Assembly (NCBI GenBank): GCA_020632755.1 | Contig: JACKEY010000004.1 | Span: forward strand, 620,001-684,000 | DNA length: 64,000 nucleotides | Direction of reading: 5' to 3' | Source: Alphaproteobacteria bacterium | GTDB taxonomy: Bacteria; Myxococcota_A; UBA796; UBA2385 | In this document: one piece after another, positions 52,072 through 61,734 of the stretch | Layout: each line of letters starts with the position of its first letter | Position numbering within the stretch: the stretch's first letter is position 1 | Position numbers and translations under genes: made by a program | The notes under the pieces: model-generated | The model's input: the letters and a program-made list of their open reading frames with translations, nothing else | What the model was told of the DNA's origin: nothing | Database searches by the model: none

Positions 52072-52084
52072 TGGCGCATTAGGG
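52072..52084 (+). promoter_or_regulatory. Candidate promoter core of the acyl-CoA dehydrogenase gene
   Basis: TGGCGCATTAGGG is identical to the 13-mer upstream of carA. It lies 25 bases before ATG 52110, and AAGGAG precedes that start. A small palindrome GGGAG-G-CTCCC overlaps its end. Confidence 0.4.
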
Positions 52085-52109
52085 AGGCTCCCTCACCAAG
52101 GAGAGCCCC

Positions 52110-53264
52110 ATGTCCCTGAGCTTCAACCTGTCCGAGGAGCAGGAGGCGCTGCGCGCCCTCGCCCACGAGTTCGCCGAGAACGAGATCCGCCCGGTGGCTC
52201 CCCACCACGACGAGACCGGCGAGTACCCCTGGGACGTGCTGCGCAAGGCCCACGAGCTCGGGCTGATGAACACCCACATCCCCGAAGACTGCGGCGGCCT
52301 GGCCCTGTCCAACGTCGACAGCCTGCTCATCGCCGAAGAGCTGGCCTGGGGTTGCTCCGGCATCGGCACCGCGATCGAGGCCAACGGCCTGGCCCAGGCC
52401 CCGGTCATCCTCGGCGCCAGCGACTTCCTCAAGCAGAAGTACCTGGCCCCCATGACCGAGACCCTGTCGATGTGCGCCTACGGCGTCACCGAACCGGGCG
52501 CGGGCAGCGACGTGCAGGGCATGAAGACCACCGCTGTGAAGCACGGCGACAAGTACGTGCTCAACGGCAACAAGATGTGGATCACGAACGCCGGCGTGGC
52601 CGACTGGTACTTCGTCGTCGCCCTGACCGACCCCGACAAGAAGGCCCGCGGCGGCATGACCGCGTTCATCGTCGAGCGCAGCTGGGACGGCGTCACGGTG
52701 GGCAAGAAGGAAGAGAACCTGGGCCAGCGGGCGAGCGACACCCGGGGCATCACCTTCGAAGACGTCGAGGTCCCGGCCGAGAACGTCGTCGGCGTGGAAG
52801 GTGACGGCTGGAAGCTGGCCATGGCCGCCTTCGACCACACGCGCCCGGCGGTCGCCTGTGCGTCGGTTGGCGTCGCCCGCGCTGCGATGGAACACGCCCG
52901 CCAGTACTCGACCGAGCGGCGGACCTTCGGCACGGCGATCGCCAACCACCAGGCCGTGGCCTTCATGATCGCCGAGATGGCCATGAACATCGAGGCCGGC
53001 CGGCTGCTGTGCTGGCAGGCCGCCGACCTCAAGGACCAGGGCAAGCGCAACACCATGCAGGCGTCGATGGCCAAGGCCTTCTGCGCCGACATGGCGATGA
53101 AGGTCTGCACCGACGCCGTCCAGGTGTTCGGCGGCTACGGCTACAGCAAGGAGTACCCGGTCGAGAAGCTGATGCGGGACGCCAAGATCTTCCAGATCTA
53201 CGAAGGCACCAGCCAGATCCAGCGGCTCATCATCAGCCGCGAGCTGTTCGTCCGGGGCCGCTGA
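52110..53264 (+). CDS. Acyl-CoA dehydrogenase
   Basis: 384 residues, the normal length. FAD-dependent oxidation of acyl-CoA to enoyl-CoA, cytoplasmic. Signature segments are CAYGVTEPGAGSDV, GNKMWITNAG, GERASDTRG-like GQRASDTRGITFEDV, and QVFGGYGYSKEYPVEK. The catalytic Glu lies in IYEGTSQIQR near the C-terminus, the position used by short- and medium-chain enzymes. Electron transfer flavoprotein genes are not nearby. ATG at 52110 has AAGGAG at a suitable spacing. Chain-length preference cannot be read with confidence. Confidence 0.95.
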   Translation: MSLSFNLSEEQEALRALAHEFAENEIRPVAPHHDETGEYPWDVLRKAHELGLMNTHIPEDCGGLALSNVDSLLIAEELAWGCSGIGTAIEANGLAQAPVILGASDFLKQKYLAPMTETLSMCAYGVTEPGAGSDVQGMKTTAVKHGDKYVLNGNKMWITNAGVADWYFVVALTDPDKKARGGMTAFIVERSWDGVTVGKKEENLGQRASDTRGITFEDVEVPAENVVGVEGDGWKLAMAAFDHTRPAVACASVGVARAAMEHARQYSTERRTFGTAIANHQAVAFMIAEMAMNIEAGRLLCWQAADLKDQGKRNTMQASMAKAFCADMAMKVCTDAVQVFGGYGYSKEYPVEKLMRDAKIFQIYEGTSQIQRLIISRELFVRGR

Positions 53265-53308
53265 GCCTCCCCTCGCTGGAGCCCTCCCGCTGGGCTAACG
53301 GGCAGCGC

Positions 53309-54313
53309 ATGAAGGTACTCGTCACCGGTGCGACCGGCTTCGTCGGCGCCAACCTCGTCCGCCGGCTCCTCGAGCGGGGGGACGAGGTGCGCTGCCTGGT
53401 CCGCAAGCCCAACGCGCTGGTCGAGGGACTGGACGTCGAGCTGCTGACCGTCCCGATGGTCCCCCGCGACCGCCAGGACCAGGAAGACCTGGTCCGCGCC
53501 CTGGACGGCTGTGACGGCATCTACCACGTGGCCGGGGTCTACGATGCCGGGCCCTCGGGGCGGCAGACGATGCGCGATGTGCACGTCTTCGGCACCCGCG
53601 CGCTGTGCGAAGCGGCCGTCAGCGCGGGTGTGCGGCGCATGGTCCTGTGCAGCTCCAGCGTGACCGTGGGCTACGGACCCATCGACCACCCGGGGGACGA
53701 AGACACACCGCTGGACCCCACACCGGTCTACGGCGCCACGGGCAGCCTGCGCTGGTACTACGACACCAAGATCCAGTCGGAGCGCCTGGCGACGGGCTGG
53801 GGCGGGGTCGAGGTCGTGGTGGTGAACCCCGACTTCGTGCTGGGGGCCTGGGACGTGAAGCCGACCAGCGGCTCGATCATCGTGCAGATGGCGAAGCATC
53901 CGGTCCCGTTCTACCCCCAGGGCGGCAAGTGCTTCATCCACGCCATGGACGTGGCTGACGGGCACATCGGCGCCATGGAACAGGGCGTGCCCGGTCGCCG
54001 CTACCTGCTGGGCAACCACAACCTGAGCTACCACGCGTTCATGGACGTGGTCGCCGACGTCGTCGGGTGCCGGCGCCCGGTGGTCTCGCTGCCTGCGGGC
54101 GTGCTGCACGCCGCGGCGTCGGTCGGCGGGCTGCTCCGCATGACGGACCCGCACCGGTTCGCCGGCATGTCCCGCCCGGTCCTGCTGTCCATGCAGGAAG
54201 AGCGGTACCGCAGCGGCCAGCGAGCCCGCGACGAGCTGGGCATGCCCTCGACCCCGGTCGAGCAGGCCGTCGAGGATGCGTTCCGGTGGTTCCGGGACCA
54301 CGGCTACTGCTGA
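53309..54313 (+). CDS. NAD(P)-dependent epimerase/reductase (extended SDR)
   Basis: 334 residues. The Rossmann motif TGATGFVGANL starts at residue 7. The active site has Ser in CSSSVTVGYG and YxxxK in WYYDTKIQSE. HVAGVYD and NPDFVLG are typical of the dihydroflavonol reductase/hopanoid-associated epimerase branch. The substrate may be a sugar nucleotide or a lipid-linked compound; no context gene resolves this. ATG at 53309 is preceded by CTAACGG at about 7 bases, so the transcript may be nearly leaderless. The next gene overlaps its 3' end. Confidence 0.9.
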   Translation: MKVLVTGATGFVGANLVRRLLERGDEVRCLVRKPNALVEGLDVELLTVPMVPRDRQDQEDLVRALDGCDGIYHVAGVYDAGPSGRQTMRDVHVFGTRALCEAAVSAGVRRMVLCSSSVTVGYGPIDHPGDEDTPLDPTPVYGATGSLRWYYDTKIQSERLATGWGGVEVVVVNPDFVLGAWDVKPTSGSIIVQMAKHPVPFYPQGGKCFIHAMDVADGHIGAMEQGVPGRRYLLGNHNLSYHAFMDVVADVVGCRRPVVSLPAGVLHAAASVGGLLRMTDPHRFAGMSRPVLLSMQEERYRSGQRARDELGMPSTPVEQAVEDAFRWFRDHGYC

Positions 54314-54954
54314 CCTGGGCGGCGGCGCTGCTGCTGCTCGGGTGCCCGGCCGAGGACCTCGGCGTCGAGCTTCCCAAGGGAGGCCCGCAGTCCGTCAGCG
54401 CCGAGGATCTCCAGCGGGATGCGTGGGCCATCCAGAAGGCCGGGCGTCCTGGTGACGCCGCCGGGCATGTCGCGAAGCGGCTGGCCCAGATGCGGCTGCT
54501 GCCCGGCTTCGGGAGCACCTGGGTGGGCGCGGACCCCGGCACGGCGGTCGTCTGCGGCCGCAAGGACGGCCAGGGGGCCCCGGGAGCGTTGATCGTGGCC
54601 GAGGGCGATCCCGCCTCGACCGACGGACAGGTCGTCTGGGCCGCCCTGATCAGCCTCGGCAAGGCGACCGACCTGCCCACGCCGCCGGCCCGAGGCCTGT
54701 GGCTGTGCGCCACCCCCGACGCAGCCGCCACCGCGGCCCTGCTCGCCGCCCCGCCGACGCCCCTCGCCGGGGTCGACGTGATGGTCCTCGGCGCGCTCTC
54801 CGGCCCGTCCCTCGACGCGGCGCCCGCCGTGCGCGGGTCGGTCCCGGTCACCGCCCTCGCCGCGGCCGAGCCCGGGGTGGGAGCGCTGGGCGAGGTCGAC
54901 ATGCGCCGGGTGGTCGGCCACGTCGTCGCCGTGCACGGGCGCCTGCCGCTGTAG
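54286..54954 (+). CDS. Hypothetical lipoprotein, possibly peptidase-fold-like
   Basis: 222 residues. The signal peptide RLLLTWAAALLLLGC ends in a good lipobox. The mature protein is Ala/Gly-rich with alternating strands and helices (GALIVAEGDPAS, GLWLCATPD, GVDVMVLGALSG). The order resembles an M28-type exopeptidase fold, but no metal-binding His/Asp set is present, so this is only a shape similarity. Start: GTG at 54286 overlaps the upstream gene by 28 bases. A CTG at 54310 forms CTGA with its stop but would lose the Arg of the signal peptide. Confidence 0.65.
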   Translation: MVPGPRLLLTWAAALLLLGCPAEDLGVELPKGGPQSVSAEDLQRDAWAIQKAGRPGDAAGHVAKRLAQMRLLPGFGSTWVGADPGTAVVCGRKDGQGAPGALIVAEGDPASTDGQVVWAALISLGKATDLPTPPARGLWLCATPDAAATAALLAAPPTPLAGVDVMVLGALSGPSLDAAPAVRGSVPVTALAAAEPGVGALGEVDMRRVVGHVVAVHGRLPL

Positions 54955-54960
54955 GCCCGG

Positions 54961-55290
54961 CTAGGGCGCCGCGGCCGCGGCCCGCACCTGGGCGTCGGTG
55001 GCGGCCAGCTGCGCGTCGAGCTGGGTCTGCAGGACCGCGAGCTCGGCGGTGCGGGCCTGGATGTCGGCCACGGCTGCCGCCCGATCCCCGGGCGAGGTGA
55101 GGCCCCGGGCGGCCGTCGCCACTTCCTCGAGCTCGATGGCCTTCGCCTCGATCTCCGCCGCCAGCCGGTCGAGCTCGCGCACGCCGTCGAGGGCGTCCGC
55201 CGCGGGGGTGCCGGATGGGGCCGGCGCGGTGCCGCCGATGCCGCAAGCCAGCGCCAGGCCGACGACGAACAGGGGAGAGGCGGCAGGCAT
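54961..55290 (-). CDS. Small lipoprotein with coiled coil
   Basis: 109 residues. The signal peptide ends at Cys in LALACG. The mature part is a heptad-like helix (about 30-105) rich in Ala, Glu, Leu and Gln, without Cys. It resembles small murein-lipoprotein-like or coiled-coil envelope proteins in outline only. The ATG at 55290 has GGAG upstream. The long open frame upstream is antisense to other genes and is not supported. The 54-base gap to the divergent flavin reductase gene holds both promoters. Confidence 0.6.
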   Translation of the reverse strand: MPAASPLFVVGLALACGIGGTAPAPSGTPAADALDGVRELDRLAAEIEAKAIELEEVATAARGLTSPGDRAAAVADIQARTAELAVLQTQLDAQLAATDAQVRAAAAAP

Positions 55291-55332
55291 CGACACTCCG
55301 ACAGCGGGTCGGTCCCGGGTATCCGCCCGAGA

Positions 55333-55338
55333 TAGGAC
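55333..55338 (+). promoter_or_regulatory. Minus-10 of a predicted leaderless transcript
   Basis: TAGGAC followed by GCGTCC (6 bases) and ATG 55345. No Shine-Dalgarno is present in the gap. Geometry matches the other four cases in the window. Confidence 0.45.
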
Positions 55339-55344
55339 GCGTCC

Positions 55345-55980
55345 ATGTACATCGATCCACAGGACTGGTCCGGGACCGAGGTCTACCGGCTGATGACATC
55401 GCTGGTGGTGCCGCGCCCCATCGCGTGGGTCGGCAGCCGCTCGCGGGCCGGCGTCGACAACCTCGCTCCTTTCTCGTACTTCATGGCGGTCTCCTCCCGC
55501 CCCGCCGCGCTGGCCCTGTCCATCGCACGGGTCCGGCGGAGCCCGGAAGGCCCGCTGCAGCTCAAGGACAGCGCGCGCAACGTCCTGGACACCGGCGTCC
55601 TGACCGTGTCGCTGGTGTCCCGGGCGCTGGGCCCCGACATGGTGGACACCAGCCTGTCCTGGCCGTCGGACCGCAGCGAATTCGACGCCTGCGGACTGAC
55701 CGCCGTGTCCGGCGATCGCGTGGCCGCGCCCTTTCCCGGCGAAGCCGCGGTCGCGATGGAGTGCCAGCTCGCCCACACCATCGACATGGGCAGCACCCAC
55801 CTGTTCGTGGTCGAGGTGCTGTGCTTCCACGTCGACGACGCCCTGGTGCCGGCCGATCGGGCCGACGACCGCCTGTTCGCGGTCGATCCTCGGGCCCTCG
55901 ACCCGCTGGCTCGCCTGGGCGGCGCCTCGTACACGGCCCTCGGCGATCTGTTCGCCCTGAAGCCACGGCGGACCCCCTGA
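55345..55980 (+). CDS. Flavin reductase-like (FMN-binding split barrel) protein
   Basis: 211 residues of the flavin reductase-like domain family. It has the SLVVPRPIAWVGSRS and NLAPFSYFMAVSS segments, which bind FMN, and ARNVLDTGVLTVSLVS in the middle. These proteins reduce flavin or act as flavoenzymes on small aromatics; the substrate is unknown. No partner monooxygenase is nearby. The start lacks a ribosome binding site but has a minus-10-like TAGGAC 6 bases upstream. The stop TGA overlaps a CTG that is the only reasonable start of the next gene. Confidence 0.88.
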   Translation: MYIDPQDWSGTEVYRLMTSLVVPRPIAWVGSRSRAGVDNLAPFSYFMAVSSRPAALALSIARVRRSPEGPLQLKDSARNVLDTGVLTVSLVSRALGPDMVDTSLSWPSDRSEFDACGLTAVSGDRVAAPFPGEAAVAMECQLAHTIDMGSTHLFVVEVLCFHVDDALVPADRADDRLFAVDPRALDPLARLGGASYTALGDLFALKPRRTP

Positions 55981-56765
55981 GTCGCTGCCCCCTCGGCTGG
56001 GCGCTGGCGCTGGCGCTGGCGGTGGGGCCGGGCTGCGGTCCACGCACGGACGCCGAGCGCTACGCCTACGCGCTGACCGACGCCCCGGACTTCGACCGGG
56101 CCCGGGAGAGCTGCCTGGGCATCCGCGCGTCGATGAGCCGCGGCGACTGCCTGGTGGCGGCCATGGAGCGCTTCGATCGGCTGGAGGCGGTGGACTGCGA
56201 CGCCATGCGCGCCGACGAGCCGGCGCTGGCCCTCTGGCGGGACGAGTGCCGGTTCCTGCTGGCCGAGCGCCAGCGCGGCGCAGGAGCGCTGCTCGAGGCG
56301 GTGGACACCTGCCAGTCGACCCGCTTCCACCGCCAGTGTCTGTGGCACCTGGTCCAGGACGAAGCCGAGGCGTCCCTGGACGAGAGCCCGCTGCAGGCCG
56401 AGGCGCGGCTCGGGATCTTCGCCGGCGCCCACCGGATCCCGGACGCTGCCGTCCAGTTCTGGACCATCCGGACCCGCACGCGCGCTGCGAAGGGCGTGCC
56501 TCCCGACGAGCGTGACTGTGACAGCCTGGCCGACCGCGAGTCGTGCATCGAGGGCGTGCGACGGTACATCCGGCTGACCCTCGACACCCGCGCCCGCCAC
56601 CTCGACACCAGCGGATGCGACGAGGAGCACGACGTCTCGGGTACCTTGTCCGGACGACGCGCGTGGGTCGACGGCCCTGCCGCCCGAGACACCGTGCGTC
56701 GCTGGTGGGAGCTGCGCTGCCGGGCGCCTGCCCCATCGGGAGGTTCGAGAGCCCTCCCGCCTTGA
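55977..56765 (+). CDS. Cys-rich hypothetical lipoprotein with apparent CTG start
   Basis: About 262 residues. From CTG 55977 the protein begins MSRCPLGW, then LALALAVGPGC: a complete lipoprotein signal peptide. The mature region is helical with many Cys residues (about ten), Arg-rich and acidic, and possibly repeat-like (DCLVAAMERFDRLEAVDC). No family is recognised. No ATG, GTG or TTG occurs in frame between the distant upstream region and the signal peptide, while CTG forms CTGA with the previous stop. A start further upstream would bury the signal peptide. Alternatively the gene is translated only by re-initiation. Confidence 0.6.
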   Translation: MSRCPLGWALALALAVGPGCGPRTDAERYAYALTDAPDFDRARESCLGIRASMSRGDCLVAAMERFDRLEAVDCDAMRADEPALALWRDECRFLLAERQRGAGALLEAVDTCQSTRFHRQCLWHLVQDEAEASLDESPLQAEARLGIFAGAHRIPDAAVQFWTIRTRTRAAKGVPPDERDCDSLADRESCIEGVRRYIRLTLDTRARHLDTSGCDEEHDVSGTLSGRRAWVDGPAARDTVRRWWELRCRAPAPSGGSRALPP

Positions 56766-56788
56766 CCTTTCCCGGCACCGGGACGTGC

Positions 56789-57580
56789 ATGCGGCTGGCG
56801 ATCTACATCGACGGGGCGAACTTCTACCAAGGCCTCCAGCGCATGCTCCCGGGGGTCGAACTCGACTATGCCGCCTTGGGGCGTTGGCTGACCGCGCGGG
56901 TCGGTGGGGACGAGGCCACCCTGGTCGGGGCCCGCTACTACGCGGCCGGCGAAGATCCTCAGCTGCTGGGCTTCCTCGACCACCTCCAGGGGATCCAGGG
57001 CTACCTGCTCCGCCGCGGGCGGCTGGCCGAAGCGGAGCGCAGCTGTCCGCAGTGTGGTCATGCCTGGCTGGAGCGCCGCGAGAAGGCGGTCGACACGGCC
57101 ATCGTCGCCGACCTCGTGCTGCACGCCAGCCAGGGCAGCTTCGATCGAGCCGTGCTGCTCAGCGGCGACGAGGATCTGCTGCCCGGCGTGCGCGCGGCCC
57201 ACGAGCTCGGCCGGCCGGTGTGGGTCGCCACATGGGCGGGCCGCGGGCTGGGCGAGGAGCTCCGAGGAGAGGCCTTCGAGAGCATCGACCTGATGGAGGG
57301 AGTGGCGAGCTTCTCCACCGGCCGGCTGCGGGAGCACTCGGTGCGGGAGGGCGACGACGGAGTGCTCGAGCAGATCGAGCAGGGCGTCCGGTACTTCGGC
57401 GCCCGGGGCGGGCACCTGGGCCGCTGGTACTTCGAGCACCGCTGGTCGGCCCGCGGGCCCTGCGCGGAGCCCGGTGCCGAGCGGGTCGAGGCCGTCGCGC
57501 GCTTGATCGCGGCCGGGCGGGTCCAGGCCTACACCACGGATCTGCGGGGACGCGAGGTCGAGGCCATCCGGCCGGTGTGA
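56789..57580 (+). CDS. NYN-domain (LabA/DUF88-like) putative RNase
   Basis: 263 residues. The NYN/PIN-like fold has IDGANFY at the N-terminus, KAVDTAIVADLV and LLSGDEDLLP: the conserved Asp cluster that binds metal in this family. A single CPQC pair occurs between the first and second motifs; with only two Cys this would be half a zinc site unless the protein dimerises. The C-terminal 100 residues are unassigned. Family members are presumed metal-dependent ribonucleases. ATG 56789 is the first in-frame ATG at the conserved N-terminus. Confidence 0.85.
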   Translation: MRLAIYIDGANFYQGLQRMLPGVELDYAALGRWLTARVGGDEATLVGARYYAAGEDPQLLGFLDHLQGIQGYLLRRGRLAEAERSCPQCGHAWLERREKAVDTAIVADLVLHASQGSFDRAVLLSGDEDLLPGVRAAHELGRPVWVATWAGRGLGEELRGEAFESIDLMEGVASFSTGRLREHSVREGDDGVLEQIEQGVRYFGARGGHLGRWYFEHRWSARGPCAEPGAERVEAVARLIAAGRVQAYTTDLRGREVEAIRPV

Positions 57581-57621
57581 CCTGCACGGGTGCGGGACGA
57601 GACGGCCGACGCCGGATCCAC

Positions 57622-57627
57622 TACGCT
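57622..57627 (+). promoter_or_regulatory. Minus-10 of a predicted leaderless transcript
   Basis: TACGCT followed by GCGCCC (6 bases) and ATG 57634. It is nearly identical to ACTACGCT-N6-ATG at 58297. It would make a transcript whose first codon is that of the 30-residue reading frame. Confidence 0.45.
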
Positions 57628-57633
57628 GCGCCC

Positions 57634-57726
57634 ATGCCGGTGCCCCTGCAGCCCGTGTCCGTGTTCGCGCTCTGTTCGTGCACGCTCTGTCCGTTCGGGC
57701 GCTTCCGTGCCGGAAACGCACCATGA
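57634..57726 (+). CDS. 30-residue reading frame ahead of the gene at 57723
   Basis: The small frame encodes 30 residues with three Cys in CSCTLC and a basic end (FGRFRAGN). Its TGA overlaps the next ATG by four bases (ATGA), and its ATG has a minus-10-like TACGCT exactly 6 bases upstream. This arrangement suits a leader peptide that couples translation of the following gene. It could also be chance. Confidence 0.4.
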   Translation: MPVPLQPVSVFALCSCTLCPFGRFRAGNAP

Positions 57727-58196
57727 GCGAAGGACCGCGCCTCGTGCGGAGCATCACCCCTTCGCCGGCCGACGTGCGCCGGCGCGCCACGCTGATCGGC
57801 GCCGCCTTGTTCGTGGTGGTGATGCTGGGGCTCGTGCTGTGGGGCTCGGCGCCGACCCAGGACGCAGGCGTGCGCGTGGTCATCGCGGCGCCCGACGGTT
57901 CGCTGCTCGCGGTCGACGGGCGGCCGCGGCCGGTGCTCGGCACCGACGGCAACCACCTGCTCACCTTGGAGCCGGGGCGACACGAGGTGGCCGTCACCCT
58001 GAAGTCCGGAACGGTGCTCGAGCACGACCTGCGGCTCGACGATGGCCAGTCGTCGGTCCGCCTGGAGGTCCGGTTCAGCCGCCGCACGGGCGGCTGGTCG
58101 ATCGTCGATCTCGACGTCGAAGACGCGGCGCGGGCGGCCGAGAAGGCCGAGCGGGAGGCGCGGGGAGTGAAGCCCCGACAGGACGCGCCGCTCTGA
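57723..58196 (+). CDS. Single-pass membrane protein with PEGA-like domain
   Basis: 157 residues. A cytoplasmic basic segment precedes one membrane helix (about 24-42, ALFVVVMLGLVLWG). A beta domain of about 70 residues follows, whose GSLLAVDGRPRPVL...LEPGRHEVAVTLKSG resembles a PEGA domain. A charged, Ala/Glu/Arg-rich tail completes it. Such domains occur on surface or kinase-linked proteins. An in-frame ATG at 57678 gives a longer form, but ATG 57723 sits in the ATGA overlap with the 30-residue frame. No function can be assigned. Confidence 0.65.
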   Translation: MSEGPRLVRSITPSPADVRRRATLIGAALFVVVMLGLVLWGSAPTQDAGVRVVIAAPDGSLLAVDGRPRPVLGTDGNHLLTLEPGRHEVAVTLKSGTVLEHDLRLDDGQSSVRLEVRFSRRTGGWSIVDLDVEDAARAAEKAEREARGVKPRQDAPL

Positions 58197-58284
58197 CCCG
58201 GCGCCTGCATCCCGCTGTCATCTGTCAGTCGAAAACGCTGTAGCGGCCGGTACTTCCGGCGTGGCCACCCCTGGCTGCCTGGAC

Positions 58285-58290
58285 TACGCT
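58285..58290 (+). promoter_or_regulatory. Minus-10 of a predicted leaderless transcript
   Basis: TACGCT followed by CCGGCC (6 bases) and ATG 58297; no ribosome binding site. It shares ACTACGCT with 57620-57627. Confidence 0.45.
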
Positions 58291-58296
58291 CCGGCC

Positions 58297-58968
58297 ATGC
58301 GACACGACACCAAGCTGCTGGCCGGTCTGCTCCTGCCCCTCCCGCTGGCGATCGCCTGCCTCAAGGACGAGAGCACCCCCTTCCCCGACGGCCTCGAACC
58401 GCTCGAGGACTGCTCCCCCGGCTTTCCCGGCGGCGAAGACAGCACCCCCGAGCAGATCAACAGCGCGGGCGGCGAGGACGAGGACAACGACTGGTACTGG
58501 GGCCACTCCTGCGGCTACATCCACGCCGATGTCGACCAGGTGTGGGACGCCCTGCAGGATGCGGACGTCATCGTCGACCGCCGCCGTGTGTCCGAGTGGT
58601 CCGTGACCGAGACCGATCGTGAGCCCGAGTACGACGTGTCCTTCCGCGTCCACAACCTGGTCGAGGATCTGCTGACGGTCGAGTACGACATCGACTGGCG
58701 CCAGGGCATCTGGGAACAGTCCGACGACGGTGTCGTCGAGTCGGTGGCCATCCGCTGGCAGAAGACCGAAGGCGTCGCGATCATCGAGGTGATCGAGGGC
58801 AGCATGGTCATCCAGCAGGTGGACGACGGCGTCACCAGCATCGAGATCGTCGAGCACGTCAAGGCGCCGCAGTTCTCGGGCGACGAGGTCGAGCAGTTCA
58901 CCATCGACCTGTACGACTCGGCGCTCGCCTGGATCGACGGCAAGTCGCTGCCGGTCTACGACGACTGA
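58297..58968 (+). CDS. Acidic lipoprotein with SRPBCC-like domain
   Basis: 223 residues. The signal peptide ends in AIAC with a downstream acidic, low-complexity stretch (GGEDEDNDW). The mature fold has a helix-grip look (YIHADVDQVWDALQDADVIVDRR and paired beta strands), as in SRPBCC/START-like proteins that bind hydrophobic ligands. Function is unknown. The upstream in-frame ATG-like position 58261 is a GTG and would not leave a signal peptide. ATG 58297 has no Shine-Dalgarno. It converges on the E2 gene across a repeat-containing gap. Confidence 0.68.
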   Translation: MRHDTKLLAGLLLPLPLAIACLKDESTPFPDGLEPLEDCSPGFPGGEDSTPEQINSAGGEDEDNDWYWGHSCGYIHADVDQVWDALQDADVIVDRRRVSEWSVTETDREPEYDVSFRVHNLVEDLLTVEYDIDWRQGIWEQSDDGVVESVAIRWQKTEGVAIIEVIEGSMVIQQVDDGVTSIEIVEHVKAPQFSGDEVEQFTIDLYDSALAWIDGKSLPVYDD

Positions 58969-59013
58969 GCACGCGCCCCAGCGCTCGAGCTGCGTGGACG
59001 GCCCGCTGGGGGG

Positions 59014-59112
59014 CTCCGGGGCTGATGGCGAAGGGGTCTCCGTCGGGACGTTTCGCCGGCCTTCGGCCGCCTGCAAATGTCCCGACTGCGACCCCGTTCG
59101 CCCGCCCCTGCG
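59014..59112 (+). repeat. Intergenic hairpin repeat, copy C
   Basis: 99 bp, about 92 identical to the inverted copy B without gaps. GGGACGTTT (59045-59053) pairs with AAATGTCCC (59075-59083), and a GGCC-TTC-GGCC stem lies within. Like copies A and B it is between convergent genes (58968 and 60679 strands). The flanks CTCCGGGGCTGATGG and CGCCCGCCCCTGCG are conserved although they are outside the hairpin. Confidence 0.88.
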
Positions 59113-59180
59113 CCCCCCAGCGGGCCTTCGTCGGGCTGGACGCACGGGTGGCGTGCGCCGATCGAGCCTCGTCCTGCGAC

Positions 59181-59211
59181 CCTCCCCCTGCGGCGACGCC
59201 GTGGGGGGAGG
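59181..59211. terminator. GC hairpin between convergent genes
   Basis: CCTCCCCC (59181-59188) pairs with GGGGGAGG (59204-59211) over a 15-base loop that contains its own CGGC-GAC-GCCG stem. It could terminate transcription from either side. Nothing else recognisable lies in 59213-59344. Confidence 0.5.
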
Positions 59212-59344
59212 TGGACGGCCGCAGGCCGGCCGGAGGGGGGGCGGCAGGACCCGGTGGCCGGCGGGTCGGTCGGAACGCCGTCGGCCCCGGAGCGGCGTCG
59301 GGGACAGGTCGAACGTCCCGCGGGGTCGCAGGGGCGAAGGGAGG

Positions 59345-60679
<1,335 letters not shown>

Positions 60680-60710
60680 CTTCTTGTCCGTGGGGGAGAG
60701 GGGGAGGGGC

Positions 60711-61733
60711 TCAGGCGCCCTGCTGGGGCAGGTCGAGCGCGTTGTCCTGGGCGACGTCGCGGCCGAGCACGCGGTGCACGGCGGCGATCACCCGCGGCGG
60801 GCTCGGCATGACGAGCTTCTCGAGGTTCGGGGCGTAGGGCTGGTTCACGTCGCGGTTGCAGACGCGCAGCACGGGCGCGTCCAGCCAGTCGAAGCAGGCC
60901 TCCTGCACCCGGGCGGCCAGCTCGGCGGCGATCCCTGCGAAGGGGTAGCCCTCCTGCACGATGACGCAGTGACCGGTCTTGGCCACCGACGAGAACAGGG
61001 TGTCCTGGTCGAGCGGCCGGATGCTGCGCAGGTCGATGACTTCGGCGGAGATGCCCTGCTCGGCCAGCTGGGCGGCCGCGGCCTCGACCATCATGACCTG
61101 CTTGCCCCAGGTCACCAGCGTCACGTCGGTGCCCTCGCGGCGGATCTTCGCCTGGCCCAGCGGGATCAGGAACTCGTGGTCGGGGACCTCGCCCTTCACG
61201 CCGTAGGTGAGCTCGCTCTCCAGGAAGACGACCGGGTTGTCGTCGCGGATCGCGGACTTCAGCAGGCCGTAGGCATCGTGGGCGTCGCAGTAGGTGACGA
61301 CCTTGAGCCCGGGGAAGTGGGCGTAGATGCTGTCCACCGACGTGCTGTGCTGGCTGCCCAGGTTCTCGGCCGCGCCGTTGGCGCCGCGGAACACGATGGG
61401 CACCTTGTACTGGCCGCCGGACATCTGGAAGACCTTGGCGGCGCTGTTGATGACCTGATCGTAGGCCACCAGGCTGAAGTTGAAGGTCATGAACTCGATG
61501 ACCGGGCGCATGCCGGCCATCGCGGCCCCGACCCCGAGCCCGGCGAAGCCGCCCTCGGCGATGGGCGTGTCCACCACCCGGTCCTCGCCGAACTCGTCCA
61601 GCAGCCCCTGGCTGACCTTGTAGGCGCCGTTGTAGTGAGCGACTTCCTCGCCCATCAGGAAGACGCTCTCGTCACGGAGCATCTCCTCGCGCAACGCCCG
61701 GCGCAGGGCTTCGCGGATCTGCAGCTTGGCCAT
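60711..61733 (-). CDS. pdhB: Pyruvate dehydrogenase E1 component, beta subunit
   Basis: 340 residues. The transketolase-like pyrimidine-binding domain includes GEEVAHYNGAYKVSQGL, RVVDTPIAEGGFAGLGVGAAM and RGANGAAENLGSQHS; a C-terminal domain has IDLRSIRPLD. Together with the alpha subunit it makes the ThDP-dependent decarboxylase that converts pyruvate. The start is set by the ATG one base after the alpha-subunit stop (TGAGATG). It belongs to the alpha2-beta2 type rather than the single-chain enteric type. Confidence 0.96.
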   Translation of the reverse strand: MAKLQIREALRRALREEMLRDESVFLMGEEVAHYNGAYKVSQGLLDEFGEDRVVDTPIAEGGFAGLGVGAAMAGMRPVIEFMTFNFSLVAYDQVINSAAKVFQMSGGQYKVPIVFRGANGAAENLGSQHSTSVDSIYAHFPGLKVVTYCDAHDAYGLLKSAIRDDNPVVFLESELTYGVKGEVPDHEFLIPLGQAKIRREGTDVTLVTWGKQVMMVEAAAAQLAEQGISAEVIDLRSIRPLDQDTLFSSVAKTGHCVIVQEGYPFAGIAAELAARVQEACFDWLDAPVLRVCNRDVNQPYAPNLEKLVMPSPPRVIAAVHRVLGRDVAQDNALDLPQQGA

Positions 61734-61734
61734 C

